From Rhizodiscina lignyota (lineage: Eukaryota; Ascomycota; Dothideomycetes; Aulographales; Rhizodiscinaceae): a stretch of DNA of 64,000 nucleotides. A program made the position numbers and the translations under genes. The notes under the pieces were generated by a model. The model saw only the letters and a program-made list of their open reading frames with translations, made no database searches and was not told where the DNA came from. The DNA lies in contig ML978127.1 of NCBI GenBank assembly GCA_010015805.1, positions 1,860,001 through 1,924,000 of the forward strand. Direction: 5' to 3'. Shown here piece after piece: positions 1-9,404 of the stretch. Every line of letters begins with the position of its first letter. Positions within the stretch are counted from its first letter, which is position 1.

Positions 1-362
1 AGCGTCTTCGCGGTGGAGCGAGCATGGGAAAGTCATGCAGAAGAGTGAGTTAAGAGTGCTTTGGAATCACATCTGGATGTTGGGCTGGTGTTGTTCATGA
101 TGAAGGCAAGAGATGCTGAAGCTCCACTTTAGATGTCGTGTCTGCCTTGGCCTTGATTGGCCGTAGCTTGGTGTCTAGTGGGCGCGCCGCCGCAAGCGAA
201 TCGATCAGCGCCAGCCTGCTCGCGTGACGAGAGAACAAATCATCACCGCCTTGCTTTTTCAATGCAGGGCCGCATGTAGGGTCCACGTCTTGCTTATTGC
301 AACGTGGAGAGCGTTAAACAATCATTTAGACAGACGTCGGTGGGTATATTTCATCCTATCCA
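1..362. other. Left-edge sequence, no gene seen
   Basis: This stretch lies downstream of DPH2, which ends at 363 on the minus strand. I see only short unconvincing reading frames. It may hold the 3' UTR of DPH2 and part of a neighbour that lies outside the window. Confidence 0.5.
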
Positions 363-2063
363 TCAACGCCGAGCGTCGCTGTCCCCGACGGCATACCCCC
401 TTGCCACGCCTCTCCTACCTTCCTCTATCCTCGCTGACTCCTCGGCGTGCCCGTCTTCTTGATACGCAATCTCAAAGTCGCTTCCGAGACCCTGCCATGT
501 CCGTTTCTCGCGCAGGAACTCTGCTCCAGGAGATGCGACACCTCCGATTTGAATGACATCGCCATTCGCTCTCTTGATGAGCGACTGAGACGATGCGCTT
601 GGCACGCTCCCCGACAGCTTCTTCGGCGCCACTCGCATCGGTCGTGAGTGTGACACATATCGCCCTGTCCTCAGATCGAACTCCGGCGGCGCAGATTCTT
701 CTTCTGAATCATATTCTGCGTCGTCACCTTCCCCATCCTCACCGTTTTCGCCACGTCTGTCTCTCAACTCATCCTTTGTTGCTAGCACAGCTTGGAAGTC
801 GCTCGTCCATTCGCCTGTCCACACTCTTTCACTGTCACCTTTCAGTGCCAGGCTCAACTCGAAGGGCGTAATGATTGGCTTGTAGAACTCCTTGCTCTCA
901 AGTAAGCTGCTCTCCCAGCAACCGATGACAACCCATCCTCCAATCTCACTAAAATTCGCAATTTTCGCTGCGTTGACTTTGCCGACGACGAATGTATACG
1001 ACTTCTTGCCGGCATTAGCAATCATTTCTTTGACGTGCTCCACGACATGCAAGTAATTCTTGACGCTCAGTGTGTTGATGAGGATACCAAAGATGGAGAC
1101 TGTAGAGAGGGATGTGAGTAGAGCATATCTACGTCGAAGCGTCGCGGTAGAAGAAGCCAGTAAAGCCTTTGAGATATTGGTAGAGTCCCCTGAGGATGTT
1201 GGATAGATATGTATTACACCAGCTCGCGACGACAATGTGAGTAGCAGTGCTGTCGGAGGATGAGAAACATGAAATATCTGGTACTCCCGTAGTCGCGTTA
1301 TATCTTCTTGCACCTCTGTTGGTACAGTGCGGTTCGGAAGAGGAGAAGAAGGGTCATGTATAATCTCAGTCTCGAAGATGTTGCTATAGCCTTCTTTTTG
1401 AAGCAGCTGTGTGAGCTCTGCAATATGACTCGAATATGGTATATCTGTCATTAAGATGATTTTCTGCTCCAGGTCAGGATATGTGTCTTTGAATGTCCGT
1501 ACGATGTTCTCGAGTCCCAGCGGCCTAGTTGTAAAGACATAAATCACCGATAGTCGTGCAGTTGGTGAGAGACATGACCGGCCGTAATGTACAACTACAT
1601 CCGCATCGACATGCTCTGCAGCCACTTCGTCCACGCAGCACGATCCATACGAGGTGTCCGCTAGTATGAAGATCTTCTGTCCTTTTGCTTGAGTGTCCTC
1701 TTTGCTATCAGCCTCGTTGCTGACTGACACCTTCTCAAGCCGTGCAGATGTATCACCAACTTCATCCTTCGAGTCCGCCTCTTTCGTGGCCACCTCGGTC
1801 CGCCGCCTCTTTAAGCCTCTGACCAAACCCTCATACACCCTTGGTGCATCTACCAGCATCTCATCTGGAAACTGTAAGGCTATCCGCTTCCATCTTCCTT
1901 GTTGAATTTCTCTAACCGTCCGTTCAATCTCATATGTAACATGTACCTGCTCATCTGAGAGCTTCGGGAGGGACGATATGTCGATGGGGGCGGTTGGATC
2001 TTCGAAGATGTGAGTGTCTGGCGTTGACAGCACAGGAGCTGCTGTTTGAGGTGGCACTGCCAT
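363..2063 (-). CDS. DPH2: Diphthamide biosynthesis protein 2
   Basis: Single-exon gene, 566 aa, ATG at 2063. It belongs to the DPH1/DPH2 family. In yeast Dph1-Dph2 form an iron-sulfur radical SAM-type complex that moves the 3-amino-3-carboxypropyl group of SAM onto a histidine of eEF2, the first step of diphthamide formation in the cytosol. The sequence shows the family core: RWKRIALQFPDEML near residues 57-70, then DTSYGSCCVDEVAAEHVDAD around 136-155, HYGRSCLSP with Cys164, and GCWESSLLESKEFYKPIITPFEL nearer the C-terminus. A charged, low-complexity insert occupies about residues 85-129. The tail is acidic and poorly conserved. The SCC/GRSC arrangement and C-terminal end fit DPH2 better than DPH1, which is why I name it DPH2; the family call is firm, the paralogue call slightly less so. 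It faces the Zn2Cys6 gene at 3364 across a 1.3-kb divergent intergenic region. Confidence 0.93.
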   Translation of the reverse strand: MAVPPQTAAPVLSTPDTHIFEDPTAPIDISSLPKLSDEQVHVTYEIERTVREIQQGRWKRIALQFPDEMLVDAPRVYEGLVRGLKRRRTEVATKEADSKDEVGDTSARLEKVSVSNEADSKEDTQAKGQKIFILADTSYGSCCVDEVAAEHVDADVVVHYGRSCLSPTARLSVIYVFTTRPLGLENIVRTFKDTYPDLEQKIILMTDIPYSSHIAELTQLLQKEGYSNIFETEIIHDPSSPLPNRTVPTEVQEDITRLREYQIFHVSHPPTALLLTLSSRAGVIHIYPTSSGDSTNISKALLASSTATLRRRYALLTSLSTVSIFGILINTLSVKNYLHVVEHVKEMIANAGKKSYTFVVGKVNAAKIANFSEIGGWVVIGCWESSLLESKEFYKPIITPFELSLALKGDSERVWTGEWTSDFQAVLATKDELRDRRGENGEDGEGDDAEYDSEEESAPPEFDLRTGRYVSHSRPMRVAPKKLSGSVPSASSQSLIKRANGDVIQIGGVASPGAEFLREKRTWQGLGSDFEIAYQEDGHAEESARIEEGRRGVARGYAVGDSDARR

Positions 2064-3363
2064 TGTAAAATGAGGTATTGATTAGTAGAGGTAGAGTAGT
2101 CAACTCTGGAGGAGAAAATAACTATCAGCGGCGTTGTCGGTGATTAGATTAGATACGATAAGATTGATCTTTTTGTTGGACAACATGCCGTCCGCGATGT
2201 CGACGACAGCGCTGCCGTTCTCACAAATGTGCTTGGCTCCAAACTTCAACTCACGAGGGTAGCCATGGAAATGATCAACCGCATGTTTCTACTTTAAGTC
2301 CCTCCATGACAGCTGGAGTACGTACGACCGCGTGGGTCACAGAATAGCCGGCCGCCAGGCAAGCTGTAACGCCTAAGGGCGACCAGCTCTTGCACTTCAA
2401 CGCGAGCGAGATTATCTCTAAAGGCTTAGTTCTAGGCTCTTTGGAGTGTATGTGCTAGTAACAGACTGTTGACATGCTTGCATACTTTGTTGGTGATGGA
2501 AGCTTTGCATTGCAGCTGACTAACTATATAAAGTGATACATGCACATGAATTTATTCAATTGCTTTCCCCAAGCACTTCCAAATGCCAGTCGTCAACTAT
2601 CCAATGCTCGGGGTTCGCTGGCAGAGCCCCGACAACGTTGGCAACAGCAAGAAGGATACTCCGAAGAAGGCAGACTGCGGTGAAAAGAAGGCTGTGTGAA
2701 GGAGTACTTGGAAGCCTGGAAATTCAATGTATATAGATTCAATCCATACCTCTTCAAATGGATACAGTGCCCTGTCATTATTTACACTCCCAATGACCAC
2801 GCAAAGTGAGAGCGGCCCCGAGGGTGACAAATAAGTTGAACGCTCCTTTCACGATACTGAACAGCAATAGAGTGTAAGCATGATAAGTAATAAAGCATGC
2901 AAGTTTTTCAACGGTTCGCGAATGTTTAGTACACTCCACAGAAAGTACAACTGAGCTTTCAGATATAATCTCACTCATCTTGAGGTGCATAAGCTAATGG
3001 CCCATGGCCGTTGCAACTTACGCGGGCAGGAAAGGTCGATGGAAAGCCGAATGGCTCATGCTTGTTTAACATAGGCCACAGGACTCTAAGCTGTCGATGC
3101 TCCAGGGCTCTTAGGGAAAATGTTGTTAGGGTATCAATTATCTGTGTGGTCGGAGGTGACAAAAAGGTTGGCCGTAACTTTCCAGACACTGAACAGCTAG
3201 TTACCCCCACGTGGGCCAGCCATGGCTTAAAAAGGCGAATGAAAACTCCTCCTCCACCATCCTCATTCCGTACATTGCAAGAGGGTTTCTTCATGTCGTT
3301 GAATTCGTTTCTGCCGACAGCTTGCGACACAGACAGTTCTTCTCATCCTTATTTGCGCGTCTG
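2064..3363. other. Divergent intergenic region DPH2 / Zn2Cys6 gene
   Basis: About 1.3 kb between two divergent start codons. No coding exon or RNA gene is recognisable. The frame of the regulator at 3364 stays open upstream to about 3211, but the zinc cluster and the ATG at 3364 argue that the upstream part is leader sequence. Confidence 0.5.
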
Positions 3364-4770
3364 ATGGCAACATCCGCGGCGTGGAAGCGACCGATCAGGA
3401 CGGCCTGCGACCGATGTTACGAGCTCAAGGAGCGATGCGTGCGAGCCTCTTCAGAGGCCAGTGGAGCTTGTACAAGGTGCAGCAGGCTCGGTTTGGTCTG
3501 CTCAACTGTTCGCCCAGTGCGGCCAGCAGGCCGAAGACCACGCCACCGCGTACAATCAGCTTCAGGCACATCAAGTTCATCCGCTACCGTCGAAAATAGT
3601 GCTCTCGATATCGGTGCGTGGCTGAATGACGTCCGCGATCTTCTTCCGGAGGAGAAGGAGCTGCTGATGTTTCTCTTGGGCCGGCCTGAAAACCTGGAAT
3701 TGTACATGGTGAGCCCTGTCTTTCGAGATGCGGAGCAGCAGTCGCTGGCAGCTTCGTTGCGTTCTGCCTTTCCAGTCCTCAAAGATGCTTATCTTGCATG
3801 TGCTGGCACGCTGAAGCTGCTCTACCGGCCTGACATCGCGATGGAAGTGGATAAGAGCGCCACTCTCCGTCACGCCTCATCAGCGATGAAAATATTGCGA
3901 TCGCTCCCCGTTGCGAGCTCGAAGGACGCCGTTCTGTGTCTTATTCTCGGAAAAGCACTGGCGCTATCTGTGTATACTGCCGTTGGATCAGGTGTCGCAG
4001 ACATCTGTCATCACTGCCTCCGTATAACAAGTCCATTCATGGACTCATTGATATCATGTACAGATGCAGAGCCATGGTGGAACTTCCTTGTGATGCTTGA
4101 GACTATGGATTGTATGGTCCACCGTCGAATACCAACAGTGAGGATTCAGCTACGAGACCTCGAGAGAGTGGATCGCTACCTCGGTCTCTGTTTGCCCTTG
4201 TTGCCATATTACTATGATCTGTGTGTCATGAGCCACTCACTCGCCAACACTACTGACGCGAGCTACCTGGTCCGCATTGAGAAACAATTGAACGACATTC
4301 ACGCTGCCGTGGAGGCATGGCAGCCATCTCATCAGGCTCATCTTGTCAATCAATTTCAATCAGCAGATATTGTCAACCTCCTCGCTCAGGTAAAAGTTTA
4401 CCGGTTGGCAGCGCTCCTCGTGAGCCATCGTTTGCGATTCTCGTTTGGCCAGCAGGACATCCAGGCCGATATTTGGTCGAAAGAGATTATGACGGAGCTT
4501 AAGCTGGCGCAATGGGTCACGAAGCGGCTTATGCGATGTGTGACATTGCCATTTATCGTTGCAGCTATCGAGATTCGAGATCCCAGCACACGAGTTGAAG
4601 CGCTCCAGGCCGTGGAAGACTATGTGGACCGGTTTGCTCCACTTGTACAAAAAGCAGCAAAGACCTTTTTGTTAAGAGTTTGGCGCGAACGGGACTTGCA
4701 TCTCACATCCTCCTGGTTTGATTCGACCTACAAGCCATGTGTGCTATTGCATTACGCGGACGCAGCCTGA
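3364..4770 (+). CDS. Zn2Cys6 transcription factor next to amidase
   Basis: Single-exon gene of 468 aa. The N-terminus carries a fungal binuclear zinc cluster, with cysteines at 15, 18, 25, 36, 39 and 46 (C-x2-C-x6-C-x10-C-x2-C-x6-C), followed by a basic Pro/Arg linker and a Ser-rich stretch. The rest is helical and lacks a clear classical fungal_trans motif; it resembles the short C6 regulators with a weakly conserved C-terminal regulatory region. I chose ATG 3364 because it places the cluster 15 residues from the start, as is usual. The gene is nuclear and DNA-binding by family. It converges on the amidase gene with only about 220 bp between stop codons, so a pathway-specific role in amide use is a reasonable inference, not shown by sequence. 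Confidence 0.87.
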   Translation: MATSAAWKRPIRTACDRCYELKERCVRASSEASGACTRCSRLGLVCSTVRPVRPAGRRPRHRVQSASGTSSSSATVENSALDIGAWLNDVRDLLPEEKELLMFLLGRPENLELYMVSPVFRDAEQQSLAASLRSAFPVLKDAYLACAGTLKLLYRPDIAMEVDKSATLRHASSAMKILRSLPVASSKDAVLCLILGKALALSVYTAVGSGVADICHHCLRITSPFMDSLISCTDAEPWWNFLVMLETMDCMVHRRIPTVRIQLRDLERVDRYLGLCLPLLPYYYDLCVMSHSLANTTDASYLVRIEKQLNDIHAAVEAWQPSHQAHLVNQFQSADIVNLLAQVKVYRLAALLVSHRLRFSFGQQDIQADIWSKEIMTELKLAQWVTKRLMRCVTLPFIVAAIEIRDPSTRVEALQAVEDYVDRFAPLVQKAAKTFLLRVWRERDLHLTSSWFDSTYKPCVLLHYADAA

Positions 4771-4989
4771 TTTCTCTGACTGATAGCTACTCGGATAGTC
4801 TTGGTATTACGCGATTATGATGTGCAAGAGTTTGCAACTACTACGGTCAAGAACGGGATGTGAACTCCATTGGTATCTCAACTCGGCATTCACGCACATG
4901 GAAAGGCAAATGGCGCTGTACACCGAGATCGAAAGAGTGAGTCGGCCATTGTTTGATTCTTTGCAGTAACCTACGTCGCATATTTCTAA

Positions 4990-6792
4990 TCATCTGCCAT
5001 TCAGGATCGCGTCCAGCATTGTTGCAATGTTTAGCAAAGCCTCATCAGCATGCCTATATCCAACCACCTGAACGCAAACAGGTATGCCTTTGTAATCTTT
5101 AGGGCCAGTGTCTGAATGAGTCAAGTGTTAGCTCACACCATCTGATGGAAGAGCGGATATCTTGTTGTTCTTACAGAGACTGTACAGCCGGGTATCTTCA
5201 GAACCAAACTTTGCATTACCCACATCGTCTGCCAGGTCTGACTCTCGCACTTCGTCTACCGGCAATACCACAGCAGGAAAGTCGAGATGGTTCCACAAAC
5301 CAGTGTAAGTTGCCGTGCTCCAAGTGTCCAAAGGGATCGCCGTATGAGGCGCTGGAGGCATCAAGATTGCGTCAAGATTGTTGTCGCGGAACAGGCGGAG
5401 ATATTCTTTAGCCGCCTCGGCTTGCCTAACGTTAAGGTCAAAAAAGCCCTTCAGGGTCGTTCCACGCATGTCAAGAAGGCCGAGCGCCTTGAGTGATGGC
5501 ACGAGCGGCTCACCAGTTCGGGCAAACTGTTCAAGGTAGTGCTTAAGTGATTCATGTCAGCTTGCACAAGATGAGAGGATCTCTCTGACGTACGTCACCT
5601 CCCGAGACAGCCCAGTGGCTGACGAGATTTTGATAATGTTCCTTGACATCTGGCAAAGTCAACGGGATAATCTCGATACGTTTGCTCTTCTCAAGAAGAG
5701 TCGCTGCCTCTTTCATGGCCCGTCGGATCGGAGGTGTTGGTGTATAGATGCCGTCATTTTCAACCACGGCGATGCGCAGACGTTCCTTGGCCTTCACATT
5801 CGTCCATGGCAGCGAGACGACGGTACTGTCATATCTCCAGGTGCCTGTTTGCATTAGTGTTTTTACAAAAAGACGGCAGTCCCGAATTGACGTCGCCATT
5901 GGCCCAGCCGTCGAACGAATGCCATCCGTCCCAGGTACGTTGAGATCGCGGACACCACCATGAGGCACCAGCCCTACGCTCGGCCGAAATCCGTAGATGC
6001 CATTGCACAGGGATGGGATACGAATGCTCCCGCATATATCCGTACCGACTCCAAGCACACTTCCTCGAAGCGCAATCAACGCACCCTCGCCACCAGTGCT
6101 CCCGCCCGCAGTCAAGAGTTCATTGCGAGGATTGAAAGTCCTGCCAAAGACATTGTTGTCGCTGTCGCCAGTCATGATAGACTGAGGGAGATTGGTCTTG
6201 CAGTAGAGTACTGCGCCCAAGTCCAACAGCATGGCGGCAGTACTGCTGTTTTCCTCTGCTGGCTCGTTGACGTAGCAAGCCAAGCCTGTTGATGTATCAT
6301 ACCCAGCCACCTGGAAACTGTCTTTGAGAGAGATTGGTAGGCCGTGGAGAGGTCGGAGAGCGTTGCCACTTGGATTTTGTTGTCGCTCTTTGTCAAGCTG
6401 GCGAGCGCGCTCGATTGCCTCATCGAAGAAGATCTCAGTCAAGCAGTTGGTCTGGTTTCGCATTAAAGTTCGTCAACTACAACGCAGTGGGTACATCTGG
6501 GCCAACTGACCAGCTGCTGCGCAATAGCAGCCCGCTTGCAAAAAGCGATCGTCACTTGCTCGGCAGACCAAAGGCCGCTCCTGAGCTTCTCGAGGAGAGC
6601 CGTGGCGTCGTATTCCGATGTGATCTCGCACTCGACATTATCCAAGATGCCACAAGTAACTGGCACGTCCAAGACATTGGTAGAGTTGCGATGTGTCTCT
6701 GCAGAAATCAGCCAATCTTTAGGGATCTTGTTAGCCTGTTGTAGTTTCTTCTCTGCGGCAATTATTTGATAATCTGGCTTGGTTGAATGCAT
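4990..6792 (-). CDS. Acetamidase-type amidase (amidase signature family)
   Basis: Four exons (6792-6511, 6451-5594, 5541-5175, 5111-4990), 542 aa. It hydrolyses a carboxamide to acid and ammonia, like fungal acetamidases and fatty-acid amide hydrolases. The amidase-signature triad is visible: Lys137 in LPISLKDSF, Ser212 in AGGSTGGEGAL and Ser236 in GTDICGSIRIPS; the 24-residue spacing of the two serines equals that in mammalian FAAH. The end reads LYTGPKDYKGIPVCVQVVGY, restored only when the 63-bp last intron (5112-5174) is removed. The other introns are 6452-6510 (59 bp) and 5542-5593 (52 bp). No signal peptide is seen, so it is probably cytosolic. A TATATA lies about 80 bp upstream, and two inverted CGG sites about 450 bp upstream suggest Zn2Cys6 control. 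The true substrate cannot be read from the sequence. Confidence 0.92.
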
Positions 6793-6872
6793 CTTGATTC
6801 AGCCGCAGAAACAAATGAGCTGAAGAAAAGAACCTTTAGATTTTCTGACAACTTGCGAGCTCTCTTTCATCA

Positions 6873-6878
6873 TATATA
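6873..6878 (-). promoter_or_regulatory. TATA-like box of the amidase
   Basis: AGTATATATG on the minus strand, roughly 80 bp before the amidase ATG at 6792. Position and sequence fit a TATA element; function is inferred. Confidence 0.4.
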
Positions 6879-7241
6879 CTCCAGAAGGCCCTTGAGCTGG
6901 GTCTCGGATTACTAGTAGACGCAGAACTTACACGCACATTGGGTTGCACAAATCATTGAAAACGTCCGGTTTCGGTTCCAAGCTTCACGCCATGGGAAGC
7001 ATGTTTGGCGTTGCAATCAGAAGAAGACTTGCAAGCGCCGATTAATCCCAATTACTCTGCGCTTGACCGTGTCCAGCAAGGTAATTTCCATTTCCCTGGC
7101 ATCACTCTGCACGATGAAGCGCCAGGCTCGTCCTCTACACCACACACAGGATTATTCTATTGGTTTCTATTGGGTCCGGACGTGCTAGCGACAATGCGGC
7201 GTCCGTGAGGCTACATAGACGACTCGATCCATTTTTCGATG

Positions 7242-7275
7242 CGGAACATCCGCCAATCCTCCGGCCAACCTTCCG
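7242..7275. promoter_or_regulatory. Pair of inverted CGG sites (Zn2Cys6-type)
   Basis: Two half-palindromes lie within 34 bp: CGG-AACAT-CCG at 7242-7252 and CGG-CCAACCTT-CCG at 7262-7275. Inverted CGG triplets with a fixed spacer are the usual target of Zn2Cys6 dimers. They sit about 450 bp upstream of the amidase and about 480 bp upstream of the BSD gene. The neighbouring regulator at 3364-4770 is an obvious candidate binder; this is inference. Confidence 0.35.
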
Positions 7276-7751
7276 GCTTGATCAAAATTAGTCAGTGAAC
7301 GCGCTGTTTAGCTATCACAAGTGCATGTTTAAGTCGCGGCTAGTGAAGTGGGGGATGCAGCCTCGCGACCTTTCTGCCTGATTTATGAGGTCGGATGCAT
7401 ATTGTCATATGTGATGAGGAATGGCTGTTCCATCGTGCTGTTCGAAATGCCATGATATCGATGATGCGGTAGGATCATGATGATAACATCGAGAAGACAT
7501 CTTAGCATGGTAGAATCCGAAGAACTAGGTGTAATAGTAGTTGGATATGCAAGAGGTCGTGCCCGTCTCAATTTTGAAGTCGGAGGAGTCCAACATTCCA
7601 CCCTCAGCACGGACGTTTCCTAAAGCAGCACTAGGCGCATCATCTTGCAGCTCCCGCTGCACGCACCCCGCGAACCTTCCATCTCAACAGCATAGCCTAT
7701 ACCCTCAATTCGAAACGCTTACCTACGTTTTTCACATGATACCCGGCCAGC

Positions 7752-9181
7752 ATGGACATTGCTTACGACCACATCCAAGAGGAGAACTTCAAAGAGAGCG
7801 AGGGCGCGGAGAAGCAGGCCGCTGAGACGCAGAGCAACCTCAACCAGGAGTTCCAGGACGCTTACAAGGCCATCTCGAGCAGTCCTTGGGGAACAAAGCT
7901 GGGAGGATGGTTCGCGACTGCTAAGAAGCAGGTCCGTTTCCCTTCTTCGTCTCCATTACTGGGGCATTGTATGTATGGGACTATGGAGCTGACGTCGAAC
8001 AATGCATAGGGCCAGTCCTACCTTGAAGAAGCAAAGCGCGAATACAATACCGCCAGCACCGAAGCCTCCAAGAACCTAACTTCCCTCGTCACACGCGCGC
8101 GTTCACTGTCCCTAAATCAAGACGCCTCTGCCTCTACGAACATAGCATCCGCCGATGGCCAGACCTTCACCGAAGAGCTCCCCCGCGCCTCCACTGACAC
8201 TAATGCCACTGCGACCGCTCCCACTGTCGTCGTCGAACGTCCCGATTCTCTACCCGCCGACATCGTCAAGGAGGCCGAGAGCATGCTGACGCGCTTCCGG
8301 GGCGAGGCAGCAAAGCGACTCAAGGATATCCAGAAAGCAGAAGACGCAGCAGATGAGGCACTGCTTAAGTTCGGCACGAACATTCGGAGCTTCCTGCGCG
8401 ATGCAGTAACAGTGACCGCGCCGCCGGAGGACGAGCAGGGGAAGGATGGAGGCAAGGTGCTGTTCGAGTCGAAAGACGCGGAAGGGAAGAGGGTCATTCA
8501 TACCACGAGGTTCGACGCGCAGTTGCATGTTATCCACAGCAGTTTAGATTCGTTCCTGCGGGATCCAAAGAGCGAGCTATATGAGCCGTGGGCGAAGGAT
8601 TTTGATATTGACAAGAAGACGGAGGAGATCGCGAAGGACTTGGACAAGTACGAGGAGCTCAGACGGGCGATGGAGAAGTGCGTCCCGGAGAAGGTCGACT
8701 ATGGCACTTTCTGGACACGATACTACTTCTTGCGACACGTCATTGAGACAGAGGAGGCCAGGAGGAGAGAATTGCTGAAAGGTATGTTCAGTCCCCTATT
8801 TATCAATTTCATCTTCAGTTTGGATTTGTAACAGGAAAAACTACAGGCGCCGCAACAACCGAAGAAGAAGTCGCCTGGGACGAAGACTCCGATTCTGAAG
8901 GATCCGCAACCCCTAACAACGCCGGTGCTCCAAGCAGCTCCACAACAACGCTCACGAAGAACGCCGCACCGACAGCTGAATCTAAAGCCGAGACTGATAC
9001 ACTCAAGCCCACCGAATCGCGCCGTTCTCACGACCAACAAAGCCAGGCCGGCAGTGATGCTAGTTATGACATCGTCAGTGGAGCTTCAAGCCGTGCACCG
9101 GGCAGCCCTACCGACAGCGCCAAGGGCAAGGACAAGGTTAAGAGAGTAGCGGAGGAGAGCGACGAGGAGGATTGGGAGTAG
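7752..9181 (+). CDS. BSD-domain protein (Dos2-like)
   Basis: Three exons (7752-7931, 8010-8781, then 8835 or 8847 to 9181), 432 or 428 aa. The N-terminal half is helical ([19 protein letters not shown]) and precedes a BSD-type region around residues 190-270 with [17 protein letters not shown] and [16 protein letters not shown], where the paired Phe-Trp typical of BSD domains is visible. The C-terminus is Ser/Thr-rich and ends in a very acidic tail, EESDEEDWE. Yeast Dos2 and related fungal proteins share this layout; their function is poorly defined. Intron 1 is 78 bp. Intron 2 has two in-frame acceptors 12 nt apart, which would add or remove four residues. The ATG at 7752 starts the first conserved helix. 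The domain call is good, the function unknown. Confidence 0.82.
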
Positions 9182-9404
9182 ATCTATATCTGTTTTGGTC
9201 GCATCGGTAGGTTTGGTTATCGGCGTATGCCTCTCTTGGGAATTAGCTTCGCACGGTGTACTTTGGTCATTGTCGCATGAACGTGGTTCTGACATGTACG
9301 ATCTGGTCAAACGGGAAGTTCAATGCAATTTTTGAATAAGGCCTCCGGGTATCATAAATGCAAAGACGTAAACATCACGTCGTCTATCTCCACCGACCCC
9401 ACTA

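Larger units (their letters stand above)
6793..7751. other. Divergent intergenic region amidase / BSD gene
   Basis: About 960 bp between two divergent starts. It holds a TATA-like box near the amidase, two inverted CGG repeats at 7242-7275 and a TGATAA at about 7481 that matches the nitrogen GATA-factor consensus. No coding exon is seen. Confidence 0.5.
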
